Below are positions 49,901-58,073 of a DNA stretch of 58,120 nt, in pieces. The translations under genes and the position numbers were made by a program. Each line of letters starts with the position of its first letter. The first letter of the stretch is position 1. The stretch spans positions 1 to 58,120 of the forward strand of contig NZ_SDZL01000010.1 in assembly GCF_004210735.1 (NCBI RefSeq), in the 5' to 3' direction. Source of the stretch: Brevundimonas sp. Its GTDB lineage: Bacteria; Pseudomonadota; Alphaproteobacteria; Caulobacterales; Caulobacteraceae. The notes beneath the pieces are model-generated. The model was not told the DNA's origin, did not search any database, and saw only the letters and a program-made list of their open reading frames with translations.

Positions 49901-51207
49901 TCTCGATCAAGGGTCAGGTCCAGCCGATCTGGGACCTGTTCCTGGGCGGCGAACGCTCGCTGGCCGGTCAGATCGACGGCCGCGCCACCATCGCCGGCAC
50001 CCTGGCTGAACCTCGCCTCAATGGCCGACTGGATCTGGTTCAGGGCTCCTTCCGCGACAGCGCCACCGGCCTGCGCCTGCAGGATGTGACCCTGGCCAGT
50101 CGTTTCGACGACACCGAGGCCGTGGTCGAGCGGTTCGACGCCGCTGACGGCCAGAGCGGCAAGGTGACCGGCGACGGCCGCTTGGGCCTGCGTCAGGGCA
50201 GCGGATCCAGCTTCCAACTGAACCTGCAGAAATTCCGCATCATCGACAACGACATCGCTGACGCCCGCGCCTCGGGCCCGCTGACCGTCACGCGCGCCGC
50301 TGACGGCAACATCCAGCTGGCCGGCCGCATCGACATCGACGAGGCCCATATCGAGGCCAATCCGCCCGGCTCGACCGGCATCGTCCGCATGGACGTGGTC
50401 GAGATCAACCGCCCCGGCGGCGACCCGGAAGAAGAAGTCCAGCGCACGCGCGGCCCGCAGATCGGCATGGACATCACCCTGCGCTCGCCGGGCGGCGACG
50501 TCTTCGTCCAGGGCCGCGGCCTGAACGTCGAGATGAACGTCAACGCCCGGGTGCGCGGCACGATCGCCCAGCCCTTGCTGACCGGAACCGCCACCGTCAT
50601 CCGCGGCGACTACGAGTTCGCGGGCAAGCGGTTCGTATTCGACGATCAGGGCTCGGTCTCGCTCTCGACCGATCTACGGCAGATCCGCCTGAACCTGACC
50701 GCCACGCGCGACGATCCGGCCCTGACGGCCGCCATCCGCGTAACCGGCACTGCGGCCGAGCCCAAGATCGAACTGACCTCGACCCCCTCCTTGCCCCAGG
50801 ACGAAATCCTGTCCCAGGTCCTGTTCGGTCGCTCCGCCTCGCAGCTGTCGGCGTTCGAGGCGGCGCAGCTGGCGTCTGGCGTCGCGTCACTGGCGGGCGG
50901 CGGCGGCTTCGACGTGATCGGCAACCTGCGCGAACTGGCCGGTCTGGACCGCCTGTCCTTCGGCGGCGAAGCGTCCAGCCTGACCGTCGCCGGCGGCCGC
51001 TACATCACCGACAATGTCTATCTCGAGGTCATCGGCGGCGGCGAAAGCGGCGGCGCCGTCAATGTCGAATGGCAGGTTCGCCGCAACCTGGCGGTCAGCT
51101 CGAAATTCGGCGGCCAGGGCGACACCAGCCTGTCGATCCGCTGGCGCCGCGAAAGCGAACGGCCGGGCGGCGGTCGCGCCAACCGCGACCGCAATCGTGC
51201 TCGCTAG
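46969..51207 (+). CDS. tamB: Translocation and assembly module protein TamB
   Basis: A 1,412-aa envelope-spanning protein. It starts at TTG 46969, overlapping the tamA stop. Residues about 24-50 form a membrane anchor (LQLIAFVGGIVVASLIALTL). The rest is a long beta-taco repeat with AsmA-like N-terminal strands (GYGHINVEGLRGDLFDDFTL-like) and a C-terminal DUF490 domain (LFGRSASQLSAFEAAQLASG, GRYITDNVYLEVIGG). The end is Arg-rich. Length is normal for proteobacterial TamB (1,200-1,500). It works with TamA and is also implicated in lipid transport. It is convergent with an ArsC-like gene, sharing CTAG as both stops. Confidence 0.92.
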   Translation: MTDESPIESPPESAPDTPAKLERRKRTRLQLIAFVGGIVVASLIALTLVLAIGGRMYLVSGPGRDLITSFVAGKKIGRYGHINVEGLRGDLFDDFTLERVTVTDAKGVWLEARNVRVDWSYWPLVTRRFHASDISADVIRVIRRPDVEPSTEPPKPSPLSIDIDRFAANVELLEGFSKEYGRWKLDGSAKVPRSGLKDARINAYSLNRPGDFLRVAATFGGPLDDLRLNLRANEAQGGPIAGALGYSPDQPFFASAVINDEVVNAVVRTGTFTPLTVRGRLDPAGSRVSGYFDFSGSDLLQPFVERVGRTARFGFATVPDKVRKDYRGVGWVLTADNLTSSASGMIRTSDRTAPNGVALEITTPSLHRLIDMNLAGPAAYTGVFTGDAKRWKLAGSASFLNADIASYRATRLSGPVSIVVNDGAMEIETDLRAAGGSTDGVIGGLFGATPRLQLTAARSGDGVILFRNLDLQGQGLTVKGTGSRALTGGLAFRGQAAVTDAGRIFKGGKGSFSGPIQARWARSGAPWVITYDARGRGLFIGQDEADRLLGRTPRLQLTGSFKGSEFAVNDARLTAASGGAHARGIIGTDGRLRLALNWNARGPFAVGPIEADGAMKGDGALTGTLSRPRIDLRAAFDTLSAGALTMTQADLVLSFRKGADASDGRIALSGASNYGLARASGNFFLGGPRMRLTDVDLDAGGVTARGAVALSNRFPSSADLTFTARPGAFLSSGTAEGRVRLTEGAGDETAILDVSGQNVRLAGSTWVIRKLDLSGRGTLERLPFTLSADVGGATPVQFNGTGVYSRDGRAQSIALRGGGRVREVAFTTRTPAIIALNGDERVARVDLGVGGGVLLGELRQDARAAVIEAQLTGVDLGSLAPDLRGRATGRVSLRGAGDDLSGSANLTLQQVRSVDAPRGLAVDGAVNATLEGDVLRIQASARDSEAVQASADLTLPVEASAAPLRLAIARTRPMSGEVSIKGQVQPIWDLFLGGERSLAGQIDGRATIAGTLAEPRLNGRLDLVQGSFRDSATGLRLQDVTLASRFDDTEAVVERFDAADGQSGKVTGDGRLGLRQGSGSSFQLNLQKFRIIDNDIADARASGPLTVTRAADGNIQLAGRIDIDEAHIEANPPGSTGIVRMDVVEINRPGGDPEEEVQRTRGPQIGMDITLRSPGGDVFVQGRGLNVEMNVNARVRGTIAQPLLTGTATVIRGDYEFAGKRFVFDDQGSVSLSTDLRQIRLNLTATRDDPALTAAIRVTGTAAEPKIELTSTPSLPQDEILSQVLFGRSASQLSAFEAAQLASGVASLAGGGGFDVIGNLRELAGLDRLSFGGEASSLTVAGGRYITDNVYLEVIGGGESGGAVNVEWQVRRNLAVSSKFGGQGDTSLSIRWRRESERPGGGRANRDRNRAR

Positions 51208-51545
51208 ATCACGTCCAGGATAGTCTCGACCGGACGGCCGATCCGCGCGCCCTTGTCCGTGTCGACGATCGGGCGTTCGACCAGCACAGGATCGGCGATC
51301 ATGGCCGCCCGGATGACCTGATCTGACGCCCCCCCGGCGATCAGGTCGGTCGCCCTCTGCTCGCGCCGCCGCAAAAGCCCGGACAGGCCGACGCCCGTCC
51401 TCTGGGCCAGCCGGTCCAGCGTCGCCGCGTCCCAGCCGGCCTTCAGATACTCGACCACCACCGGCTCCACGCCCCGCTCCCGCAACAGCTCCAGCGCCTT
51501 GCGCGAGGTCGAGCATTTCGGGTTGTGGAACAGGGTGACGGTCAT
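51204..51545 (-). CDS. ArsC/YfgD-like arsenate reductase family protein
   Basis: A 113-aa thioredoxin-fold protein. HNPKCSTSRKAL places the Cys at 11, and GWDAATLDRLAQRTG, PVLVERPIV and GARIGRPVETIL match the glutaredoxin-dependent ArsC/YfgD group. True ArsC reduces arsenate; YfgD-type relatives have unknown roles. No arsenic-resistance genes are nearby, so I do not name it arsC. ATG 51545 follows a weak ribosome binding site. Its TAG stop lies in the CTAG shared with tamB. It is cotranscribed with the membrane genes upstream only if readthrough occurs. Confidence 0.87.
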   Translation of the reverse strand: MTVTLFHNPKCSTSRKALELLRERGVEPVVVEYLKAGWDAATLDRLAQRTGVGLSGLLRRREQRATDLIAGGASDQVIRAAMIADPVLVERPIVDTDKGARIGRPVETILDVI

Positions 51546-51547
51546 GC

Positions 51548-52084
51548 TCAGGGTGCTCGCTTCATCTTCTCAAGGGCGGTCGCATTGCGGAACGCCGCCA
51601 CATACAGGACCGTACAGAGGGTCATCACCAGCCACGACCAACCGTACAGCACCGGCGCATCGACATAGGGCAATCGCCCCCGCGTCGCGAGCTGCAACAG
51701 GACCGAAAAATAACTCCACCCCGCAAACGCCAGCATGACCAGCGGAATGGTCCGCTTCATGTTCCGCCACTGCACCTTGGCCAGGATCAGATAGATCACG
51801 GTCATGACCACCAGGGCGACCAGATAGGCGCCCGATATTATCGGCCCTATCGCTTCGACGTAGGAAGTGTCGCTCGGCACACCGCTGCGCTCGAACTCCT
51901 CCATCATCAGCCGAATGACCGACTGCGGATTCGCGATGATGTGCAGCGACAAGGGCAGACCCCCTACCGTCTGAAGCAGCAGCGCCACGGCCGCCAACCG
52001 CGCCCCCCGCTGCGCCTCGGCCATGCCGCGCGGCGCGTTAAGGGGATTGGCGGCGCGCAGCCACCGCCCGAAGTCCTGGTTCAT
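51548..52084 (-). CDS. Hypothetical membrane protein (paralogue of the adjacent gene)
   Basis: A 178-aa protein from ATG 52084, preceded by GGGAGGG with a suitable spacer. It has four or so hydrophobic segments (about 35-55, 75-100, 115-135 and 145-165) and an N-terminal PLNAPRGMAEAQRGARLAAV that resembles PVESVEAARGRARLAAV in the next gene. I do not recognise a family. The gene is 22 bases after the stop of 52107-52568 and 2 bases before the ArsC-like gene start, so the three likely form one transcript. Confidence 0.72.
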   Translation of the reverse strand: MNQDFGRWLRAANPLNAPRGMAEAQRGARLAAVALLLQTVGGLPLSLHIIANPQSVIRLMMEEFERSGVPSDTSYVEAIGPIISGAYLVALVVMTVIYLILAKVQWRNMKRTIPLVMLAFAGWSYFSVLLQLATRGRLPYVDAPVLYGWSWLVMTLCTVLYVAAFRNATALEKMKRAP

Positions 52085-52106
52085 CGAAAGCCCTCCCGGC
52101 GCCAAC

Positions 52107-52568
52107 CTATCGGCGTGCGGCGGAACTTCCAGTGGTATTCCACGTCGCCAGAGCCGCCGCGCCCTTCAGCGCTGCGACATGCAGGATCAGGCACAGCGCC
52201 ACCACCGCGACGCTGATCCCCTCCATCCAGCCAGGCAGGTCCAGCGCCCCGATCGGCGCACCGACCATCAGGGCGACGGCGGACGACGACAATTCGTACA
52301 GCATCCACGCCAGACCGAAGATCGGCACGATCCTGTTGGGCCTCCGCCACTGAGCCAGCCCCAGCAACGCCGCCAGCACGGCGAAGATGACGGTGAAGCC
52401 CACGGCCGGATCGACCGCCGCCCCCGGCGTCGCCAGAACGCGCGTCATCAGCATAGCCTGCCCCAGCCCCGTCGCCGCCCACAACCACAGACCCACAGCC
52501 GCCAGACGCGCCCGCCCACGGGCGGCCTCGACCGATTCGACCGGGCCAAAGGGGTTGGGAAAGGTCAT
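52107..52568 (-). CDS. Hypothetical membrane protein (paralogue of the adjacent gene)
   Basis: A 153-aa protein with four hydrophobic segments (about 20-40, 55-75, 80-105 and 115-135). ATG 52568 is preceded by AGGAG with a 6-base spacer. The N-terminus and hydropathy pattern match those of 51548-52084. Function unknown; the pair could be a diverged tandem duplication. It is divergent from the M20 hydrolase gene. Confidence 0.7.
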   Translation of the reverse strand: MTFPNPFGPVESVEAARGRARLAAVGLWLWAATGLGQAMLMTRVLATPGAAVDPAVGFTVIFAVLAALLGLAQWRRPNRIVPIFGLAWMLYELSSSAVALMVGAPIGALDLPGWMEGISVAVVALCLILHVAALKGAAALATWNTTGSSAARR

Positions 52569-52684
52569 GCGCGACTCCTGATCGACGCGGCATGTCTATC
52601 CCGTCCGCCGCGCCGCGCCCAAGCCGTCACGCCAGAATTCGCCTCGCCTTCACCTTTGCCGCGCGCCCCGCTAGGGTCCGGGCC

Positions 52685-53938
52685 ATGCGGATCGAACCCC
52701 AGGATCAGGCCGTGCTCGACCATGTCGCGGCCCGTGGCGACGCCATCGTCGCGCGCGCGATCGACTGGTCGAACCTGAACTCCGGCAGTCGCAACGCCGC
52801 CGGTCTGGCCCGGGTGCTGGACGCACTGGAGGCCACGGCCCGCGCGCTACCGGGCGCCACCGTCGATCGCGTGCCGACGCAAGGGGCCAGCACCGTCGCC
52901 GACGACGGCCGGGTGATCGCCGAAACCTATGCCGACGCGCTGAAGATCACCGCGCGGCCCCAGGCCCCGATCCAGGTTGTGCTGACCGGCCACTACGACA
53001 CCGTCTTTCCCGAAACCTCGACCTTCCAGACTGTCGTCACCCGCCCCGACGGCGCCCTGAACGGTCCCGGCATCGCCGACATGAAGGGTGGGATCAGCGT
53101 CATGCTGGCCGCGCTCGAGGCGTTCGAGACCCACCCGGATCGTGACCGCCTCGGCTGGACCGTGCTGCTGTCGCCGGACGAGGAAATCGGCTCCCCCGCC
53201 TCGGCCCCGCTGCTGGCCCAGCTGGGCGCGCGCGGCCATGTCGGCCTGACCTATGAACCGGCCTTGTCGGACGGCACCCTGGCGGGCGAGCGCAAGGGCA
53301 GCGGAAACTTCCACCTGATCGTCACGGGCAAGGCCGCCCACGCGGGCCGCGCCTTCCACCAGGGCGCCAACGCCGTCGCCGGCGCCGCCGTCATCGCCGC
53401 CCGGCTGCACGCCCTGAACGGCGCGCGCGACGGCGTCACCGTCAATGTGGCCAAGATCTCGGGCGGCGGCCCGCTGAACGTCGTGGCCGATAACGCCGTG
53501 GTCCGTTTCAACGTCCGCGTCCCCGACGCCCAGAGCGCGACCTGGATCGACGAAACCGTGCGCGCCATCGCCGCCGAACCGCCCCTGCCCGGCCTGACGC
53601 TGGACCTGCACGGCGGCATGACTCGCGCGCCCAAGCCGATGGACGCGTCCCAGACCGCCCTGTTCCACGCCGTGCGCGACGCGGGCGACCTGCTGGGCCA
53701 GACCATCGCCTGGAAGCCGTCGGGCGGCGTGTGCGAGGGCAACAACCTGCACGCCGCGGGCCTGCCCAACGTCGACACCCTGGGCGTCGTCGGCGGCGAC
53801 ATCCATTCGGACCAGGAATTCGCCTGGCCCGCCAGCTTCGTCGAGCGGGCGCAACTGTCCGCCCTGATCCTGTGCAAGATCGCCTCGTGCGAGATCGATG
53901 CGCTGAAACTGAAACAGCTCCGCCTGGAGACCATGTAA
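52685..53938 (+). CDS. M20-family metallohydrolase at the head of the ast genes
   Basis: A 417-aa zinc peptidase/deacylase of the M20 (CPG2/ArgE/DapE) group. Ligands are seen in TGHYDTVFP (His, Asp), GIADMKGG (Asp), SPDEEIGSPAS (Glu-Glu), TYEPAL (Glu) and VVGGDIHSDQEF (His). The dimerisation lid lies about 190-300. It starts at ATG 52685, and astA begins 4 bases after its stop. In the ast pathway the last step removes succinate from N-succinylglutamate, normally by AstE of a different fold, which is not in the window. This enzyme is a candidate for that step or for a related acyl-amino acid. That is inference. Confidence 0.87.
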   Translation: MRIEPQDQAVLDHVAARGDAIVARAIDWSNLNSGSRNAAGLARVLDALEATARALPGATVDRVPTQGASTVADDGRVIAETYADALKITARPQAPIQVVLTGHYDTVFPETSTFQTVVTRPDGALNGPGIADMKGGISVMLAALEAFETHPDRDRLGWTVLLSPDEEIGSPASAPLLAQLGARGHVGLTYEPALSDGTLAGERKGSGNFHLIVTGKAAHAGRAFHQGANAVAGAAVIAARLHALNGARDGVTVNVAKISGGGPLNVVADNAVVRFNVRVPDAQSATWIDETVRAIAAEPPLPGLTLDLHGGMTRAPKPMDASQTALFHAVRDAGDLLGQTIAWKPSGGVCEGNNLHAAGLPNVDTLGVVGGDIHSDQEFAWPASFVERAQLSALILCKIASCEIDALKLKQLRLETM

Positions 53939-53942
53939 CCGC

Positions 53943-54950
53943 ATGCTCGTCGTACGCCCCGCCGGTCCCGGCGACCTGGACCACCTGCTCGAATTGGCCA
54001 TCCTCAGCGGCCCCGGCTTCACCAGCCTGCCCGAGGATCCGGACGTCCTGTCCGACCGTCTGGACGTCAGCCGCGACAGCTTCCACGGCAAGCTGGCCCC
54101 GCAGGAGCGCTGGTACACCCTGATGCTGGAAGAAACCGACACCGGCGACGTCGACGGCGTCGGCTCGGTCAAGGCGGCGGTCGGGCTGAAACGACCGTTC
54201 TTCAGCTTCCGGGTCGTCAACAACACCCAGTCCTCGCCCTCGGTCGGCGCCAAGCTGGATCACCAGACGCTGGTGCTGGTCAACGAATGCACCGGCTGGA
54301 CCGAGGTCGGCTCCCTGTTCCTCAAGGCCGACCGGCGCAAGGGCGGCGCCGGCCGCCTGCTCAGCCAGTCGCGCTACATGCTGATCGGCGCCCAGCCCGA
54401 CCTGTTCGCCGACAATGTCCTGGCCGAGTTGCGGGGCGTCTTCACCCCCGACGGCGCCTGCCCCTTCTGGGACCACGTCGCGCACAAATTCTTCCCGATG
54501 GAGTTCGACGACGCGGACCGCATGACCGGTTCGACGGACAAGCAGTTCATCCTCGACCTGTCGCCGCGCCACCCGATCTATGTCGAACTGCTGCCCGAAC
54601 CCGCTCGCGCCGTCATCGGCAAGGTTCACCCCCAGGGCGTGCCCGCCATGGCCCTGCTGGAATCCGAGGGCTTCCGTCCCAACGGCCTGATCGACATCTT
54701 CGACGCCGGGCCGACAGTCGCCTGTGGCCGCGACAACATCCGCACCGTCCGCGACGCCCGTCCCCTGACGGTCCATCTGGCCGACGAGATCGAGACCGAG
54801 CTCCCGTCGCTGGTCTCGACCGACAGCGTCGCCCATTTCCGCGCCGTCCGCGCCCGCGTCGCCATCGACGGCGACACCGTCCACCTGACCCGCGACGTCG
54901 CCCACGCCCTGAAGATCAAGGCGGGCCAGACGGTTCGGGTGAAGTCGTGA
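53943..54950 (+). CDS. astA: Arginine N-succinyltransferase
   Basis: A 335-aa enzyme that transfers succinyl from succinyl-CoA to arginine, the first step of the AST pathway. Family motifs include LVVRPAGPGDLDHLLELA, GPGFTSLPED, SVGAKLDHQTLVLVNE, GRLLSQSRYMLIGAQPDLFA, LRGVFTPDGACPFWDHVAHKFF and FIDIFDAGPT-type ends (LIDIFDAGPTVACGRDNIRT). Length matches E. coli AstA (344). ATG 53943 is 4 bases after the M20 hydrolase stop. It is followed by a 181-base spacer that holds a long inverted repeat. Confidence 0.95.
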   Translation: MLVVRPAGPGDLDHLLELAILSGPGFTSLPEDPDVLSDRLDVSRDSFHGKLAPQERWYTLMLEETDTGDVDGVGSVKAAVGLKRPFFSFRVVNNTQSSPSVGAKLDHQTLVLVNECTGWTEVGSLFLKADRRKGGAGRLLSQSRYMLIGAQPDLFADNVLAELRGVFTPDGACPFWDHVAHKFFPMEFDDADRMTGSTDKQFILDLSPRHPIYVELLPEPARAVIGKVHPQGVPAMALLESEGFRPNGLIDIFDAGPTVACGRDNIRTVRDARPLTVHLADEIETELPSLVSTDSVAHFRAVRARVAIDGDTVHLTRDVAHALKIKAGQTVRVKS

Positions 54951-54957
54951 CTGACTT

Positions 54958-55120
54958 CCTTCTCCCCTTGCGGGAGAAGGTGGCCTGCGAAGCAGGTCGG
55001 ATGAGGGGTGTCGCCGCGCCGTCCACCCTTTACTCTGTCGATACGCTCACCTTCCCCGCCGTCGCCGCCACCCCTCATCCGGTCGCTGACGCGACCACCT
55101 TCTCCCGCAAGGGGAGAAGG
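54958..55120. repeat. Long inverted repeat in the astA-astD spacer
   Basis: Bases 54958-54983 are an exact reverse complement of 55095-55120 (26 bp). Inside, shorter matched segments around GGATGAGGGGTG extend the pairing. Each arm also has its own hairpin (CTTCTCCC with GGGAGAAG). The right arm ends in GGGGAGAAGGGGAG just before the astD ATG at 55132. It resembles the dispersed intergenic palindromes of Caulobacterales. Confidence 0.88.
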
Positions 55121-55131
55121 GGAGAAACAGA

Positions 55132-56553
55132 ATGACCCACTTCACCTCCATCGACCCCGCCACCGGCGACACCGTCTGGGAAGGCGACGCCGCCGCCCCG
55201 GCCCAGGTCCAAGCCGCGGTGGATCGCGCCCGCGCCGCCTTCCCCGACTGGGCCGACCGCCCGCGTCAGGACCGGATCGACGCCGTAAAACGCTATCAGG
55301 CCGTGCTGAAGCGCCGCGCCCCCGAACTGGCCCAGGTCATCAGCCGCGAAACCGGCAAGCCCCTGTGGGAAACCACGGCCGAGGCCGGCGGCTCGATGGT
55401 CGGCAAGGTCGACATCTCCATCCGCGCCTATGACGAACGCACGGGCGAGCGGTCCAACGACACCGCCTTCGGCCGCGCCGTGCTGCGCCACCGGCCGCAC
55501 GGCGTCGCGGCGGTGCTGGGGCCGTTCAACTTCCCCGGCCACCTGCCCAACGGCCACATCGTTCCGGCCCTGCTGGCGGGCGACACGGTCGTGTTCAAGC
55601 CGTCGGAAGAGACACCCTTGACCGGCCAGATCATGGCCGAATGCTTCGCCGACGCCGACCTGCCCGACGGCGTGTTCAACCTTGTCCAGGGCGGGCGCGA
55701 CACGGGCGCGGCCCTGCTGGACGCCGGGATCGACGCCCTGATGTTCACCGGCTCGGGCGCGGCGGGGGCCCATTTCCGGCGCAAATTCGCCGACGATCCG
55801 CACGTCATTCTGGCGCTGGAGCTGGGCGGCAACAATCCGCTGGTCGTCTGGGACGCCGCCGATGTCGCGGCCGTCGCGGGCCTGGTGGTCCAGTCCGCCT
55901 TCATCACCACCGGCCAGCGCTGCTCCTGCGCCCGTCGCCTGATCGTGCCGCAAGGCGCCCAGGGCGACGCCATCGTGGACGCCGTCGCCGCCCTGTCCGA
56001 CCGCCTGACGTTCGGCCGCTGGAACGACGATCCCGAGCCCTACGGCGGCCCGCTGATCTCCGAGAAAGCCGCCGCCGCCGCCCTGGGCGCCCTGCAACAG
56101 CGCATCGACGCGGGCGCCCGCGTCATCCGCGCCTCGGGCCCGGTCGACAATCTGCCCGGCGCCTTCGTCAAACCGGCGATCATCGACGTCACCGGCGTCG
56201 ACGTGCCGGACGAGGAGATGTTCGCGCCCTTCCTGTCGGTCACTCGGGTCGCCAGCTTCGACGAGGCGATCCAGCACGCCAACGCCACCCGCTACGGCCT
56301 GTCCGCCGGTCTGGTCAGCGACGATCCGGCGAACTGGGACCGCTTCATCCGCCGCATCCGCGCGGGCGTCGTCAACTTCAACCGCCCGACCACCGGCGCC
56401 GCCGGCGACATGCCCTTCGGCGGCCTGGGCGCCAGCGGCAACCATCGCCCCAGCGCCTACTACGCCGCCGACTACTGCGCCTATCCGGTCGCCAGCTTCG
56501 AGGCCGCCGCAGTCCAGAACATCGAGGGCGAGATCAAGGGGCTGCGGGGGTGA
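55132..56553 (+). CDS. astD: N-succinylglutamate 5-semialdehyde dehydrogenase
   Basis: A 473-aa aldehyde dehydrogenase-family enzyme that oxidises succinylglutamate semialdehyde in arginine catabolism. Catalytic E230 (ALELGGNNP) and C264 (TTGQRCSCARR) have the normal 34-residue spacing. GPFNFPGHLPNGHI, FKPSEETP and FTGSGAAGAHF are AstD-specific. ATG 55132 follows GGGGAGAAACAG, provided by the right arm of the upstream repeat. A second inverted repeat lies between this gene and astB. Confidence 0.95.
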   Translation: MTHFTSIDPATGDTVWEGDAAAPAQVQAAVDRARAAFPDWADRPRQDRIDAVKRYQAVLKRRAPELAQVISRETGKPLWETTAEAGGSMVGKVDISIRAYDERTGERSNDTAFGRAVLRHRPHGVAAVLGPFNFPGHLPNGHIVPALLAGDTVVFKPSEETPLTGQIMAECFADADLPDGVFNLVQGGRDTGAALLDAGIDALMFTGSGAAGAHFRRKFADDPHVILALELGGNNPLVVWDAADVAAVAGLVVQSAFITTGQRCSCARRLIVPQGAQGDAIVDAVAALSDRLTFGRWNDDPEPYGGPLISEKAAAAALGALQQRIDAGARVIRASGPVDNLPGAFVKPAIIDVTGVDVPDEEMFAPFLSVTRVASFDEAIQHANATRYGLSAGLVSDDPANWDRFIRRIRAGVVNFNRPTTGAAGDMPFGGLGASGNHRPSAYYAADYCAYPVASFEAAAVQNIEGEIKGLRG

Positions 56554-56570
56554 ACAGCGTCCCACGCCCC

Positions 56571-56719
56571 TCTCCCTCCCCTTCATGGGGAGGGTGGTTG
56601 AGCCCGCCAGGGCGAAGCCGGGTGGGGGCGGCAAGGCAAATCATCCGCCGCGCCCGGCATTCCCTCGCCCTCCCCACCCGGTCGCTGCGCGACCACCCTC
56701 CCCATGAAGGGGAGGGAGA
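56571..56719. repeat. Long inverted repeat in the astD-astB spacer
   Basis: Bases 56571-56598 are an exact reverse complement of 56692-56719 (28 bp), flanking a GC-rich core. Each arm also self-pairs (CTCCCC-TTCAT-GGGGAG type). The right arm ends in GGGGAGGGAGAAGG, which is the ribosome binding site of astB. It is different in sequence from the astA-astD element but has the same architecture. Confidence 0.88.
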
Positions 56720-56731
56720 AGGTTGAGCGCC

Positions 56732-58069
56732 ATGACCCCCGCCATCGAAGCCAACGCCGACGGTCTGATCGGGCCGACGCACTCCTACGCCGGGCTCAGC
56801 CCCGGCAATCTGGCGTCCAGCCTGAACAAGGGCGAGGCGTCGAACCCGCGCGCTGCCGTCCTGCAAGGGCTCGACAAGATGAAGCGGCTGGCCGACCTGG
56901 GCCTGCCGCAGTTCGTCCTGCCGCCGCACGAGCGGCCGAACATCCCCTTCCTGCGCAGCCTGGGCTTCACCGGCTCTGACAAGGCGGTGCTTGAGCGCGC
57001 CTGGCGCGACGCTCCGGCCTTCGCCGCCGCCGCCTGTTCGGCCTCGCCCATGTGGGCCGCCAACGCCGCGACCGTGACCCCCAGCGCCGACGCCGCCGAC
57101 GGCCGGGTGCATTTCACCCCCGCCAATCTGGTCACCAACCTGCACCGCTCGCTGGAGCATCAGCAGACCAAGCGCGCGCTGGACGCCCTGTTCCCTGACC
57201 CGGCCCGGTTCGCCGTCCACGACGCCCTGCCGTCGGTCGCCCATCTGGCCGACGAGGGCGCCGCCAACCACGTCCGCCTGTGCGCCGAGCATGGCGATCC
57301 GGGCATGAACCTTTTCATCTATGGGCGCGGCGCCTTCGAGCATTGGACCGGAGCCTTCCCGGCGCGTCAGACACTGGAAGCATCACAGGCCATAGCCCGT
57401 CGCCACGGCGTCGATCGCTGGTTCTTCCAGCCCCAATCGATAGATGCGATCAACGGAGGCGTCTTCCACAACGATGTGGTCTGCGTGGGCGCCAAGACCT
57501 GCCTTTTCTATCATGACATGTCGTTCGACGACCCCGACACGGTGATCGACTACCTCGCCGGAGCCTGTGAGGATCTGTTCGAACTCCAGCCGATCAAGGT
57601 CTCGTCCACCGATCTGCCGCTGGCCGACGCGATCTCCAGCTACCTGTTCAACTCCATGCTGGTGCAGCTGCCCGGCGACGCACGCCTGACCCTGATCTGC
57701 CCGACCGAAACGCGCGACAACCCGCGCAGCCATGCGGTGGCGCAGGGTCTGGCCGCCTCCAACGGCCCCATCGGCCGGGTCGAATACGTCGATGTGCGCC
57801 AGTCGATGCGCAACGGCGGCGGCCCCGCCTGCCTGCGCCTGCGGGTCGTCCTGACCGAGGCCGAACAAGCCGCGACCAACCCGGCCATGCGCCTGACCGA
57901 TGAACTGCACGGCGCCCTCAGCGTCTGGGCCGTCCGCTGGTATCGCGACACGCTGACCGCCCACGACCTGGCCGACCCCGCCCTGCTGGACGAAACCCGC
58001 GGTGCCCTTGACGAACTGACCGGTATCCTGAACCTGGGCAGCGACTTCTACCCGTTCCAGCGGGGGTAA
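56732..58069 (+). CDS. astB: N-succinylarginine dihydrolase
   Basis: A 445-aa enzyme that hydrolyses N-succinylarginine to N-succinylornithine, CO2 and ammonia. The N-terminal ADGLIGPTHSYAGLSPGNLAS, the GGVFHNDVVCVGA catalytic segment and SMRNGGGPACLRLRVVL near the end are AstB family motifs. Length matches E. coli AstB (447). I prefer ATG 56732, about 9 bases after GGGAGAAGG, over the TTG at 56723, which is closer to that site. Pathway order here is astA, astD, astB; astC and astE are not in the window. Confidence 0.94.
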   Translation: MTPAIEANADGLIGPTHSYAGLSPGNLASSLNKGEASNPRAAVLQGLDKMKRLADLGLPQFVLPPHERPNIPFLRSLGFTGSDKAVLERAWRDAPAFAAAACSASPMWAANAATVTPSADAADGRVHFTPANLVTNLHRSLEHQQTKRALDALFPDPARFAVHDALPSVAHLADEGAANHVRLCAEHGDPGMNLFIYGRGAFEHWTGAFPARQTLEASQAIARRHGVDRWFFQPQSIDAINGGVFHNDVVCVGAKTCLFYHDMSFDDPDTVIDYLAGACEDLFELQPIKVSSTDLPLADAISSYLFNSMLVQLPGDARLTLICPTETRDNPRSHAVAQGLAASNGPIGRVEYVDVRQSMRNGGGPACLRLRVVLTEAEQAATNPAMRLTDELHGALSVWAVRWYRDTLTAHDLADPALLDETRGALDELTGILNLGSDFYPFQRG

Positions 58070-58073
58070 TCTT

